Source of the DNA: Archivesica marissinica
Lineage: Eukaryota; Mollusca; Bivalvia; Venerida; Vesicomyidae
Reading direction: 5' to 3'
Assembly: GCA_014843695.1 (NCBI GenBank)
Contig: CM026400.1
Coordinates: forward strand, 34,986,435-35,050,434
DNA length: 64,000 bases
Position numbers and translations under genes: made by a program. The notes beneath the pieces were generated by a model that saw nothing but the letters and a program-made list of their open reading frames with translations, ran no database searches and was not told the origin of the DNA. Positions 1 through 13,058 of the stretch are shown here, one piece after another (the first letter of the stretch is position 1; each line of letters opens with the position of its first letter).

Positions 1-345
1 TTGAATCTGTAATAATGTGTTGTTATATTGGTTTGAATCTGTAATAATATGTTGTTATATTGGTCTTGAATCTGTAATAATATGTTGTTATATTGGTTTG
101 AATCTGTAATAATGTGTTGTTATATTGGTTTGAATCTGTAATAATGTGTTGTTATATTGGTTTGAATCTGTAATAATGTGTTGTTATATTGGTTTGAATC
201 TGTAATAATATGTTGTTATATTGGTTTGAATCTGTAATAATATGTTGTTATATTGGTTTTGAATCTGTAATATTGTGTTGTTATATTGGTTTTGAATCTG
301 TAATAACCTGTTATTAACCTGTTCAATCTGTAATAATCTGTTACT
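1..345. repeat. 32-33 bp tandem array (array 1), cut by window start
   Basis: About ten head-to-tail copies of an AT-rich 32-33 bp unit with core TTGAATCTGTAATAATGTG. Copies differ mainly by a G/A change (AATAATGTG versus AATAATATG) and by one-base length changes near the unit boundary. The last two copies are degenerate and fade out by about 350. The array begins before the window. Confidence 0.93.
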
Positions 346-458
346 ATGTCGGTTGACTTACACAGATTGTGCCAAGAATAATACTTTAATACAGCTGTAG
401 AAATCATGTAGATTAATGGTTTATGATAATGCTGTTTTATCCATGTTGTATCAACAGC

Positions 459-702
459 TTAACCCTTTCAACACCACAGACCTCTAAATTGGCTTACAAA
501 AAAGTGTAGATCCAGATGAGCCGGCTCGTGACGAGCCGTCTCATCAGGATCTGCACTTTTTTTAAGTAATATAACTATTTTTAGAAATTTGTTTACCCAT
601 TTTGATAAATGAACTGATCCAAATGTAATTTTGTTATTAATTTATTGGTCTAAAAATATCATGGACCAGTCCATGTCAGTTACTTGGTGTTGAAAGGGTT
701 AA
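459..702. mobile_element. MITE, TTAACCC family, copy 1
   Basis: A 244-bp element with perfect 18-bp terminal inverted repeats, TTAACCCTTTCAACACCA at 459-476 and its complement at 685-702. It also has an internal hairpin of about 50 bp around 507-560 (GATCCAGATGAG ... CTCATCAGGATC). It has no coding capacity. Related copies lie at 21,752-22,009 and 46,198-46,423. TTAA at both outer ends would fit a TTAA-targeting transposase such as piggyBac or Kolobok, but that assignment is inference. Confidence 0.88.
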
Positions 703-1103
703 GCAACACCTTGCCCATTGGATCAATGGTCACTACTGCAGTAGTTGAGAACGTAAGATGCTTGTCCATTTTGTGATATTGCTAGTTTTCCCATATTGTA
801 TTGATCAAGGGCTTAGTAGTAAGCCTTACGCGACACCTTGCACTGGATCAATGGTCCAGTGGTTAAGATGCTGGACTTGTAATTCTTGACTTGTAATCCT
901 GGGGGTTGTAGGTTCGATTCTCATACGAAAATGACTAATCTCTTCAGGAGGCGTCGTTCATGTATGCAACACCAGGGAGCAGATGATACCCACTCAAGAA
1001 TCTCCGCTGGATCTTTTACGTGCACTGTGTATATATAGCACTGATGGGAGACCTCGGTTTGAAGTCGCATACAAACAACTGCTGTATTAATCAATTTAGT
1101 ATA
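703..1103 (+). mobile_element. Rearranged tRNA-derived SINE fragments
   Basis: At about 845-925 there is a tRNA-like head: an A-box-like GGTCCAGTGGTTAAGATG and a B box GGTTCGATTC, with a small internal duplication of CTTGTAAT. It is joined to the 3' segment of SINE family A (AATGACTAATCTCTTCAGG near 930) and then to a family A middle segment (TTTTACGTGCAC near 1,015). The head differs from intact family A copies, so this is either a composite or a decayed subfamily. Phrases around 715 and 845 (GGATCAATGGTC) are duplicated. Confidence 0.6.
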
Positions 1104-2357
1104 CAGTCGAACCGGTCACCTCCATTAATACAGTCAAACCTGTGTTATCCATTGATACAGTGAAACCTATGTTAGTTTGTGTTAGTTGTAGTTTGTGTTA
1201 GTTCTCACCTCTATTCACCTATATTAATACAGTCAAACCCGTGTTAGTGGTCACCTCCATTAATACAGTCAAACCTGTGTTAGTGGTCACCTCTATTAAT
1301 ACAGTCAAACCTGTGTTAGTGTTCACCTCCATTAATACAGTCAAACCCGTGTTAGTGGTCACCTCCATTAATACAGTCAAATCTGTGTTATCCATTGATA
1401 CAGTCAAACCTGTTAGTTTGTGTAAGTTGTCACCTCTATTCACCTATATTAATACAGTCAAACCCGCGTTAGTGGTCACCTCCATTAATATAGTCAAACC
1501 TGTGTTAGTGGTCACCTCCATTAATATAGTCAAACATGTGTTAGTGGTCACCTCCATTAATACAGTCAAACCTGTGTTAGTGTTCACCTCCATTAATACA
1601 GTCAAACCCGTGTTAGTGGTCACCTCCATTAATAGTCAAACCCGTGTTAGTGGTCACCTCCATTAATACAGTCAAACCTGTGTTCGTGGTCACCTCTATT
1701 AATACAGTCAAACTCGTGTTAGTGGTCACCTATTATACAGTCAAACCTGTGTTAGTTGTCACCTCTATTAATACAGTCAAACCTGTGTTAGTGGTCACCT
1801 CTATTAATACAGTCAAACATGTGTTAGTGGTCACCTCTATTAATACAGTCAAACCTGTGTTAGTGGTCACCTCTATTAATACAGTCAAACCTGTGTTAGT
1901 GGTCACCTCCATTAATACAGTCAAAACTGTATTAATGGTCACCTCCATTAATACAGTCAAACCCGTGTTAGTGGTCACCTCCATTAATACAGTCAAACCT
2001 GTGTTAGTGGTCACCTCTATTAATACAGTCAAACCTGTGTTAGTGGTCACCTCCATTAATACAGTCAAACCCGTGTTAGTTGTCACCTCTATTAATACAG
2101 TCAAACCTGTGTTAGTGGTCACCTCCATTAATACAGTCAAACCTGTGTTAGTGGTCACCTCCATTAATACAGTCAAACCTGTGTTAGTGGTCACCTCCAT
2201 TAATACAGTCAAACCTGTGTTAGTGGTCACCTATTATACAGTCAAACCTGTGTTAGTTGTCACCTCTATTAATACAGTCAAACTCGTGTTAGTGGTCACC
2301 TCCATTAATACAGTCAAACTCGTGTTAGTGGTCACCTATTATACAGTCAAACTCGTT
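1104..2357. repeat. 36-bp tandem array (array 2)
   Basis: Roughly 34 copies of a 36-bp unit with core AATACAGTCAAACCTGTG. Some units are truncated, for example those joining at CACCTATTATACAG near 1,730 and 2,230. Because 36 is divisible by three, several frames stay open on both strands; I see no coding signal beyond that. The unit resembles the 40-bp array at 25,315-25,915 (shared CAGTCAAACCTGT and CACCTCCATTAA phrases). Confidence 0.93.
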
Positions 2358-5300
2358 ATAGTATTACACAATATAACATCGGTAGTGTTACACAATATAA
2401 CATCGGTAGCGTTACACAATATAACATCGGTAGCATTACACAATATAACATCGGTAGCGTTACACAATATAACATCGGTAGCGTTACACAATATAACATC
2501 GGTAGCGTTACACAATATAACATCGGTAGCGTTACACAATATAACATCGGTAGCGTTACACAATATAGCATTACACAATATAACATCAGTAGCGTTACAC
2601 AATATAACATCCGTAGCGTTACACAATATAACATTGGTAGCGTTACACAATATAACATCCGTAGCGTTACACAATATAACATCGGTAGCGTTACACAATA
2701 TAGTGTGACACAATATAACATCGGTAGCGTTACACAATATAACATCGGTAGCGTTACACAATATAGTGTTACACAATATAACATCGGTAGCGTTGCACAA
2801 TATAGCGTTATACAATATAACATCGGTAGCGTTACACAATATAGTGTTAAACAATATAACATCAGTAGCGTTACACAATATAACATCGGTAGCGTTACAC
2901 AATATAACATCGGTAGCATTACACAATATAACATCGGTAGCGTTACACAATATAACATCTGTAGCGTTACACAATATAACATCGGTAGCGTTACACAATA
3001 TAACATCGGTAGCGTTACACAATATAACATCGGTAGCGTTACACAATATAACATCGGTAGCGTTACACAATATAGCATTACACAATATAACATCAGTAGC
3101 GTTACACAATATAACATCCGTAGCGTTACACAATATAACATTGGTAGCGTTACACAATATAACATCCGTAGCGTTACACAATATAACATCGGTAGCGTTG
3201 CACAATATAGCGTTATACAATATAACATCGGTAGCGTTACACAATATAGTGTTAAACAATATAACATCAGTAGCGTTACACAATATAACATCGGTAGCAT
3301 TACACAATATAACATCGGTAGCGTTACACAATATAACATCTGTAGCGTTACACAATATAACATCGGTAGCATTACACAATATAACATCGGTAGCGTTACA
3401 CAATATAACATCAGTAGCGTTACACAATATAACATTGGTAGCGTTGCACAATATAACATCGATAGCGTTACACAATATAACATCAGTAGCGTTACACAAT
3501 ATAACATCGGTAGCGTTACACAATATAACATCGGTAGCGTTACACAATATAGCATCGGTAGCGTTACACAATATAGCATCAGTAGCGTTACACAATATAA
3601 CATCGGTAGCGTTACACAATATAACATCGGTAGCGCTACACAATATAACATCGGTAGCGTTACACAATATAACACCGGTAGCGTTATGCAATATAACATC
3701 GGTAGCGTTACGCAATATAACATCGGTAGCATTACACAATATAACATCGGTAGCGTTACACAATATAACATCGGTAGCGTTACACAATATAACATCGGTA
3801 GCGTTACAACACCGGTAGCGTTACACAATATAACATCGGTAGCGTTACACAATATAACATTGGTAGCGTTACACAATATAACATCGGTAGCGATACACAA
3901 TATAACATCGGTAGCGTTACACAATATAGTGTTACACAATATAACATCAGTAGCGTTACACAATATAACATCGGTAGCGTTACACAATATAGTGTTACAC
4001 AATATAACATCAGTAGCGTTACACAATATAACATCGGTAGCGTTACACAATATAGTGTTACACAATATAACATCGGTAGCGTTACACACTATAACATCAG
4101 TAGCGTTACACAATATAGTGTGACACAATATAACATCAGTAGCATTACACAATATAGTGTTACACAATATAACATCAGTAGCGTTACACAATATAACATC
4201 AGTAGCGTTACACAATATAACATTGGTAGCATTACACAATATAACATCAGTAGTGTTACACAATATAACATCGGTAGCGTTACACAATATAACATCGGTA
4301 GCGTTACACAATATAACATCGGTAGCGTTACACAATATAACATCGGTAGCGTTACACAATATAACATCGGTAGCGTTACACAATATAGTGTTACACAATA
4401 TAACATCAGTAGCGTTACACAATATAACATCGGTAGCGTTACACAATATAGTGTTACACAATATAACATCAGTAGCGTTACACAATATAACATCAGTAGC
4501 ATTACACAATATAGTGTTACAAATATAACATCAGTAGCATTACACAATATAGTGTTACACAATATAACATCAGTAGCGTTACACAATATAGCATTACACA
4601 ATATAACATCGGTAGCGTTACACAATATAACATCGGTAGCATTACACAATATAACATCGGTAGCGTTACACAATATAACATCGGTAGCATTACACAATAT
4701 AACATCGGTAGCGTTACACAATATAACATCAGTAGCGTTACACAATATAACATCGATAGCGTTACACAATATAACATCAGTAGCGTTACACAATATAACA
4801 TCGGTAGCGTTACACAATATAACATCGGTAGCGTTACACAATATAGCATCGGTAGCGTTACACAATATAGCATCAGTAGCGTTACACAATATAACATCGG
4901 TAGCGTTACACAATATAACATCGGTAGCGCTACACAATATAACATCGGTAGCGTTGCACAATATAGCGTTATACAATATAACATCGGTAGCGTTACACAA
5001 TATAGTGTTAAACAATATAACATCAGTAGCGTTACACAATATAACATCGGTAGCATTACACAATATAACATCGGTAGCGTTACACAATATAACATCTGTA
5101 GCGTTACACAATATAACATCGGTAGCATTACACAATATAACATCGGTAGCGTTACACAATATAACATCAGTAGCGTTACACAATATAACATTGGTAGCGT
5201 TACACAATATAACATCGATAGCGTTACACAATATAACATCAGTAGCGTTACACAATATAACATCGGTAGCGTTACACAATATAACATCGGTAGCGTTACA

Positions 5301-8300
5301 CAATATAGCATCGGTAGCGTTACACAATATAGCATCAGTAGCGTTACACAATATAACATCGGTAGCGTTACACAATATAACATCGGTAGCGCTACACAAT
5401 ATAACATCGGTAGCGTTACACAATATAACACCGGTAGCGTTATGCAATATAACATCGGTAGCGTTACGCAATATAACATCGGTAGCGTTACACAATATAA
5501 CATCGGTAGCGTTACACAATATAACATCGGTAGCGTTACACAATATAACATCGGTAGCGTTACACAATATAACATCGGTAGTGTTACACAATATAACATC
5601 GGTAGCGTTACACAATATAGTGTTACACAATATAACATCAGTAGCGTTACACAATATAACATCGGTAGCGTTACACAATATAGTGTTACACAATATAACA
5701 TCAGTAGCGTTACACAATATAACATCGGTAGCGTTACACAATATAGTGTTACACAATATAACATCGGTAGCGTTACACACTATAACATCAGTAGCGTTAC
5801 ACAATATAGTGTGACACAATATAACATCAGTAGCATTACACAATATAGTGTTACACAATATAACATCAGTAGCGTTACACAATATAACATCAGTAGCGTT
5901 ACACAATATAACATTGGTAGCATTACACAATATAACATCAGTAGTGTTACACAATATAACATCGGTAGCGTTACACAATATAACATCGGTAGCGTTACAC
6001 AATATAACATCGGTAGCGTTACACAATATAACATCGGTAGCGTTACACAATATAACATCGGTAGCGTTACACAATATAGTGTTACACAATATAACATCAG
6101 TAGCGTTACACAATATAACATCAGTAGCGTTACACAATATAGTGTTACACAATATAACATCAGTAGCGTTACACAATATAACATCAGTAGCATTACACAA
6201 TATAGTGTTACAAATATAACATCAGTAGCATTACACAATATAGTGTTACACAATATAACATCAGTAGCGTTACACAATATAGCATTACACAATATAACAT
6301 CGGTAGCGTTACACAATATAACATCGGTAGCATTACACAATATAACATCGGTAGCGTTACACAATATAACATCTGTAGCGTTACACAATATAACATCGGT
6401 AGCATTACACAATATAACATCGGTAGCGTTACACAATATAACATCAGTAGCATTACACAATATAACATTGGTAGCGTTACACAATATAACATCGATAGCG
6501 TTACACAATATAACACCGGTAGCGTTATGCAATATAACATCGGTAGCGTTACTCAATATAACATCGGTAGCGTTACACAATATAACATCGGTAGCGTTAC
6601 ACAATATAACATCGGTAGCGTTACACAATATAACATCGGTAGCGTTACACAATATAACACCGGTAGCGTTACACAATATAACATCGGTAGCGTTACACAA
6701 TATAACATTGGTAGCGTTACACAATATAACATCGGTAGCGTTACACAATATAACATCGGTAGCGTTACACAATATAGTGTTACACAATATAACATCGGTA
6801 GCGTTACACAATATAACATCGGTAGCGTTACACAATATAGTGTTACACAATATAACATCGGTAGCGTTACACAATATAGTGTTACACAATATAACATCAG
6901 TAGCGTTACACAATATAACATCGGTAGCGTTACACAATATAGTGTTACACAATATAACATCAGTAGCGTTACACACTATAACATCAGTAGCGTTACACAA
7001 TATAGTGTGACACAATATAACATCAGTAGCATTACACAATATAGTGTTACACAATATAACATCAGTAGCGTTACACAATATAACATCAGTAGTGTTACAC
7101 AATATAACATCGGTAGCGTTACACAATATAACATCGGTAGCGTTACACAATATAACATCGGTAGCGTTACACAATATAATATCGGTAGCGTTACACAATA
7201 TAACATCGGTAGCGTTACACAATATAGTGTTACACAATATAACATCAGTAGCGTTACACAATATAACATCGGTAGCATTACACAATATAGTGTTATACAA
7301 TATAACATTAGTAGCGTTACACAATATAACATCAGTAGCATTACACAATATAGTGTTACAAATATAACATCAGTAGCATTACACAATATAGTGTTACACA
7401 ATATAACATCAGTAGCGTTACACAATATAGCATTACACAATATAACATCGGTAGCGTTACACAATATAGCATTACACAATATAACATCGGTAGCGTTACA
7501 CAATATAACATCGGTAGCGTTACACAATATAACATCAGTAGCGTTACACAATATAGCATTACACAATATAACATCGGTAGCGTTACACAATATAGCATTA
7601 CACAATATAACATCGGTAGCGTTACACAATATAACATCAGTAGCGTTACACAATATAGTGTTACACAATATAACATCAGTAGCATTACACAATATAGTGT
7701 TACACAATATAACATCAGTAGCGTTACACAATATAACATCGGTAGCATTACACAATATAGTGTTACACAATATAACATCAGTAGCGTTACACAATATAAC
7801 ATCGGTAGCGTTACACAATATAACATCAGTAGTGTTACACAATATAACATCAGTAGAGTTACACAATATAACATCAGTAGAGTTACACAATATAACATCA
7901 GTAGAGTTACACAATATAACATCGGTAGTGTTACACACTATAACATCGGTAGCGTTACACAATATAACATCGGTAGCATTACACAATATAGCATTACACA
8001 ATATAACATCGGTAGTGTTACACAATATAACATCGGTAGCGTTACACAATATAACATCAGTAGCGTTACACAATATAGTGTTACACAATATAACATCGGT
8101 AGTGTTACACAATATAACATCGGTAGCATTACACAATATAACATCGGTAGCATTACACAATATAGCATTACACAATATAACATCGGTAGCGTTACACAAT
8201 ATAGCATTACACAATATAACATCGGTAGTGTTACACAATATAACATCGGTAGCGTTACACAATATAGCATCAGTAGCGTTACACAATATAGTGTTACACA

Positions 8301-9821
8301 ATATAACATCGGTAGCATTACACAATATAGTGTTACACAATATAACATCAGTAGCGTTACACAATATAACATCAGTAGCATTACACAATATAGTGTTACT
8401 AATATAACATCGGTAGCGTTACACAATATAGTGTTACACAATATAACATCAGTAGCGTTACACAATATAGCGTTACACAATATAACATCAGTAGCGTTAC
8501 ACAATATAGTGTTACACAATATAACATCGGTAGCGTTACACAATATAGTGTTACACAATATAACATCGGTAGCGTTACACAATATAACAACAGTAGCGTT
8601 ACACAATATAGTGTTACACAATATAACATCAGTAGCGTTACACAATATAACATCGGTAGCGTTACACAATATAACATCAGTAGTGTTACACAATATAACA
8701 TCGGTAGTGTTACACAATATAACATCAGTAGCATTACACAATATAACATCAGTAGCGTTACACAATATAACATCGGTAGCGTTACACAATATAACATCAG
8801 TAGCGTTACACAATATAGTGTTACACAATATAACATCGTTAGCGTTACACAATATAACATCAGTAGCGTTACACAATATAGTGTTACACAATATAACATC
8901 AGTAGCGTTACACAATATAACATCGGTAGCGTTACACAATATAACATCAGTAGCGTTACACAATATAGTGTTACACAATATAACATCAGTAGCGTTACAC
9001 AATATAACATCGGTAGTGTTACACAATATAACATCAGTAGCATTACACAATATAACATCAGTAGCGTTACACAATATAACATTGGTAGCATTACACAATA
9101 TAACATCGGTAGTGTTACACAATATAACATCGGTAGTGTTACACAATATAACATCGGTAGCGTTACACAATATAGCATTACACAATATAACATCGGTAGT
9201 GTTACACAATATAACATCGGTAGTGTTACACAATATAGTGTTACACAATATAACATCAGTAGCGTTACACAATATAACATCGGTAGCGTTACACAATATA
9301 ACATTGGTAGCGTTACACAATATAACATCAGTAGCGTTACACAATATAGTGTTACACAATATAACATCAGTAGCGTTACACAATATAACATCGGTAGCGT
9401 TACACAATATAACATCAGTAGCATTACACAATATAGTGTTACACAATATAACATCAGTAGCGTTACACAATATAACATCAGTAGCGTTACACAATATAGT
9501 GTGACACAATATAACATCGGTAGCGTTACACAATATAACATCAGTAGCGTTACACAATATAGTGTTACACAATATAACATCGGTAGCGTTACACAATATA
9601 GTGTTACACAATATAACATCGGTAGCGTTACACAATATAGTGTTACACAATATAACATCGGTAGCGTTACACAATATAACATCAGTAGCGTTACACAATA
9701 TAGTGTTACACAATATAACATCAGTAGCGTTACACAATATAACATCAGTAGCGTTACACAATATAGTGTTACACAATATAACATCAGTAGCGTTACACAA
9801 TATAACATCGGTAGCGTTACA
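2358..9821. repeat. 24-bp satellite with interspersed 15-bp units (array 3)
   Basis: A 7.5-kb array of a 24-bp unit, core ACACAATATAACATCGGTAG, about 300 units by length. It is interspersed with a shortened 15-bp form that lacks the ATAACATCGG part (ACACAATATAGTGTT). Both lengths are divisible by three, which keeps frames of up to about 700 codons open on both strands. Higher-order structure is clear: the block ending at the rare GTTACAAATATAAC variant recurs at 4,516, 6,207 and 7,355, and the first two of these flank near-identical stretches 1,691 bp apart. Most unit variants are C-to-T or G-to-A changes at the two CpG sites. Confidence 0.96.
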
Positions 9822-10529
9822 GCTACATGCATCAGTGGATAGAAACCCAGTGTGATTAACATCTGTGATGTTTCGAACGCCATGACGTCTATTTTGATGA
9901 TGTCAGAAGAACTTGAGATGTCCCTCGTTGAAACATGACGATTTATCTATACAATTTTGTCCAAGAGGACTTGCACACAAAGTCAGGTTAAAAAGAAATT
10001 GCTTAGCTTGTATCATTGATTATGACGGTTCCTTCGTGGAAACGGTGTTAATATTCAAGTTTTGATGTTATGAATAATATCGGTTGCTATGGTAACACAA
10101 TTGTTGACCTTTTAAGAGTGTGCTCATTAGTTTGTTTATTCTTGGGTGTTTACAGGCATTGTATCTCCCAACGCTTAATTTACTGCAATTAACCCCATTT
10201 TATTAGATGCAGTGACACGATTGTATTGATGTAAATTTCTATGATTTCTATTTTGCTGAATCGAGAGCTACAACAGTGGATTAATTTGATATTGATCCAC
10301 GATTAACCTTGGAATATGATAAATGTTCATAAATCTAGGTAAACTGCATGTAAATAGAACAAGCAATCTCGTGCAGTTTTGAGTGCACGTTTCCAATATC
10401 GGGAAGTGTTCCATACCGGACCGGGTATTTTACACGGAAATATTGCACGTATAATACTGGCATGCATGCAGTGATCACAAATGGCACAAATATTATGCTC
10501 TTTTTATAAAAACATCTTTTATAGTAAAA
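9822..10529. other. Non-repetitive interval, no gene recognised
   Basis: AT-rich single-copy-looking sequence between two arrays. I see no ORF with a recognisable product, no tRNA-like box pair and no inverted-repeat element. Confidence 0.5.
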
Positions 10530-11225
10530 GTTCTTTTTGTTAGCTCAGGTGAGGTATTGTTACCGCAATGTGTCTGTCCGTCTGTCTGTGAACATTTTCA
10601 AACATCTCCTCAGTAACCATTTGGTCTATTTCACCATTTATGGTCATGATACTTGGCTAGATGGGGTATTACAAAATTGATAAAATCTCGTCATTACGTA
10701 ATTCAATATGGCCGTTGTCTAAAAATAGCGCAAGGTCTTTAAAAATATATAAAATCCCACGAACCGCCAGCTGGATTTTGCCGCATCTTGGTATGAATGG
10801 CCTTTCAAATTTTATTTTTGAGCGAATATGCTCAGGAACAATCAAATCGAAGTTATCGACGAGGCGATCACGGCGATCACTCTCGTTCAATTTTCATTGT
10901 TCTTTTATTATAGATGTCAAAATTCTTCTTCACCCAAACCGCTTGGCAAATGGTAGCCAAATTTCACAGTTATGGTCTGCGGGTGAAGCCTTTTCTGATT
11001 TGTTAAAATGTAAAATGGAAGTTGTGAATAAAAGATGACCACCATAAAAAAATAAACACAACTTCTTCAAACATCTCACAAACCGCCAGTCGGATTTTGG
11101 CAACATTTGGTAGGAATGATCGATATATAATGCTCTTTCAAAGTTGTTAAAATGGTGACCCCGGGGGGAAAATGGAGTCAGATGAGCGATACAGGGCCAT
11201 TATGGCTCTTCTAATTTGACGGTTA
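10530..11225. repeat. Possible dispersed repeat remnant
   Basis: The phrases TGTCTGTCCGTCTGTCTGTG near 10,570 and GAGCGATACAGGGCCATTATG near 11,184 resemble motifs I associate with old interspersed repeats in bivalve genomes. The phrase AACCGCCAG(C/T)(T/C)GGATTTTG occurs twice (about 10,763 and 11,082), hinting at internal duplication. No intact reading frame or termini could be defined. The resemblance is from memory and is weak evidence. Confidence 0.35.
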
Positions 11226-11274
11226 GCCAAGTTGGGATATCATGTCTCTGTTGCTTGGCGCACACATTGTATAT

Positions 11275-12820
11275 AAATCCGCTGGGGATGGATATCTGCT
11301 GGGGATGGACAGACAGACTATCATGCCAATGTAACTGCAGACACAGTTTATTATGTTGATCCGCTGGGGATGGACGTATTATGTTGATCCACTGGGGATG
11401 GACAGACAGACTATCATGCCAATGTAAGTGCATACACAGTTTATTATGTTGATCCGCTGGGGACAGACAGACTATCATGCCAATGTATCTGCAGACACAG
11501 TTTATTATGTTGATCCGCTGGGGATGGACGTATTATGTTGATCCACTGGGGATGGACAGACAGACTATCATGCCAATGTAAATGCATACACAGTTTATTA
11601 TGTTGATCCGCTGGGGACAGACAGACTATCATGCCAATGTATCTGCAGACACAGTTTATTATGTTGATCCGATGGGGATGGACATATTATGTTGATCCGA
11701 TGGGGACAGACAGACTATCATGCCAATGTATCTGCAGACACAGTTTATTATGTTGATCCGCTGGGGACAGACAGACTATCATGCCAATGTATCTGCAGAC
11801 ACAGTTTATTATGTTGATCTGCTGGGGACAGACAGACTATCATGCCAATGTAACTGCAGACACAGTTTATTATGTTGATCCGATGGGGATGGACGTATTA
11901 TGTTGATCCGATGGGGATGGACGTATTATGTTGATCCGATGGGGACAGACAGACTATCATGCCAATGTAACTGCAGACACAGTTTATTATGTTGATCTGC
12001 TGGGGATGGATCACTTATGTTGATCCGCTGGGGATGGACAGACAGACTATCATGCCAATGTAACTGCAGACACAGTTTATTATGTTGATCCGCTGGGGAT
12101 GGACGTATTATGTTGATCTGCTGGGGATGGACGTATTATGTTGATCTGCTGGAGATGGATCACTTATGTTGATCCGATGGGGATGGACAGACAGACTATC
12201 ATGCGAATGTAACTGCATACACAGTTTATTATGTTGATCCGCTGGGGATGGACGTATTATGTTGATCTGCTGGAGATGGATCACTTATGTTGATCCGATG
12301 GGGATGGACAGACAGACTATCATGCCAATGTAACTGCATACACAGTTTATTATGTTGATCCGATGGGGATGGACGTATTATGTTGATCTGCTGGGGATGG
12401 ACATATTATGTTGATCTGCTGGGGATGGATGTATTATGTTGATCCGCTGGGGATGGACATATTATGTGGATCTGCTGGGGATGGACCACTTATGTTGATC
12501 TGCTGGGGATGGACATATTATGTTGATCTGCTGGGGATGGATGTATTATGTTGATCCGCTGGGGATGGACATATTATGTGGATCTGCTGGGGATGGACCA
12601 CTTATGTTGATCCGCTGGGGATGGACATATTATGTGGATCTGCTGGGGATGGACCACTTATGTTGATCCGCTGGGGATGGACATATTATGTGGATCTGCT
12701 GGGGATGGACCACTTATGTTGATCTGCTGAGGATGGATCACTTATGTTGATCCGCTGTGGATGGACAGACTATCATGCCAATGTAACTGCATACACAGTT
12801 TATTATGTTGATCCGCTTGG
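11275..12820. repeat. 61-bp / 28-bp compound minisatellite (array 4)
   Basis: Two unit types share the segment TATGTTGATCCGCTGGGGA. The long form (about 61 bp) adds GACTATCATGCCAATGTA plus a CAGACACAG stretch; the short form (28 bp) goes straight to the next TATTATG. Long units dominate on the left and short units on the right (about 12,360-12,750). The variable position CCG/CTG/CCGA in GATCCGCTGG is a CpG site. Confidence 0.92.
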
Positions 12821-13058
12821 GAGATCACTCATTATTGATATGTTTAATTTGCCACAGTATTTTTTACAGCCATCTAAATCAAACATTTCCATTGTTAAAT
12901 GTTATAATAATTAAAAACAAGAATAAAAGAAATTGTGTCATTTTTAATTCTTGCTAATTTTAAAAAAGCAGCATATACGCTAGCTCTTGTCCGTCCTTGC
13001 ATTCAATCATTCTAAAATTGTTTTCAGATGTCAAAGAATCTGCTTGCCTGCTGGTAAT

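Noticed and set aside
845..925. Functional tRNA gene
   Set aside because: A and B boxes are visible, but the anticodon arm carries an internal duplication and the sequence runs into SINE-type 3' sequence. It is best read as a SINE head.
2358..9821. CRISPR array
   Set aside because: The units are contiguous without unique spacers and the genome is eukaryotic.
2339..9883. Open frames of 350-717 codons on both strands in the 24-bp array (repetitive NITSVALH, TQYNIGSV, CNATDVIL and YCVTLPML peptides)
   Set aside because: Unit lengths of 24 and 15 are divisible by three and contain no stop in several frames, so many frames are open at once on both strands. There is no non-repeat coding sequence, no splice evidence and no codon bias. 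They are repeat artefacts.
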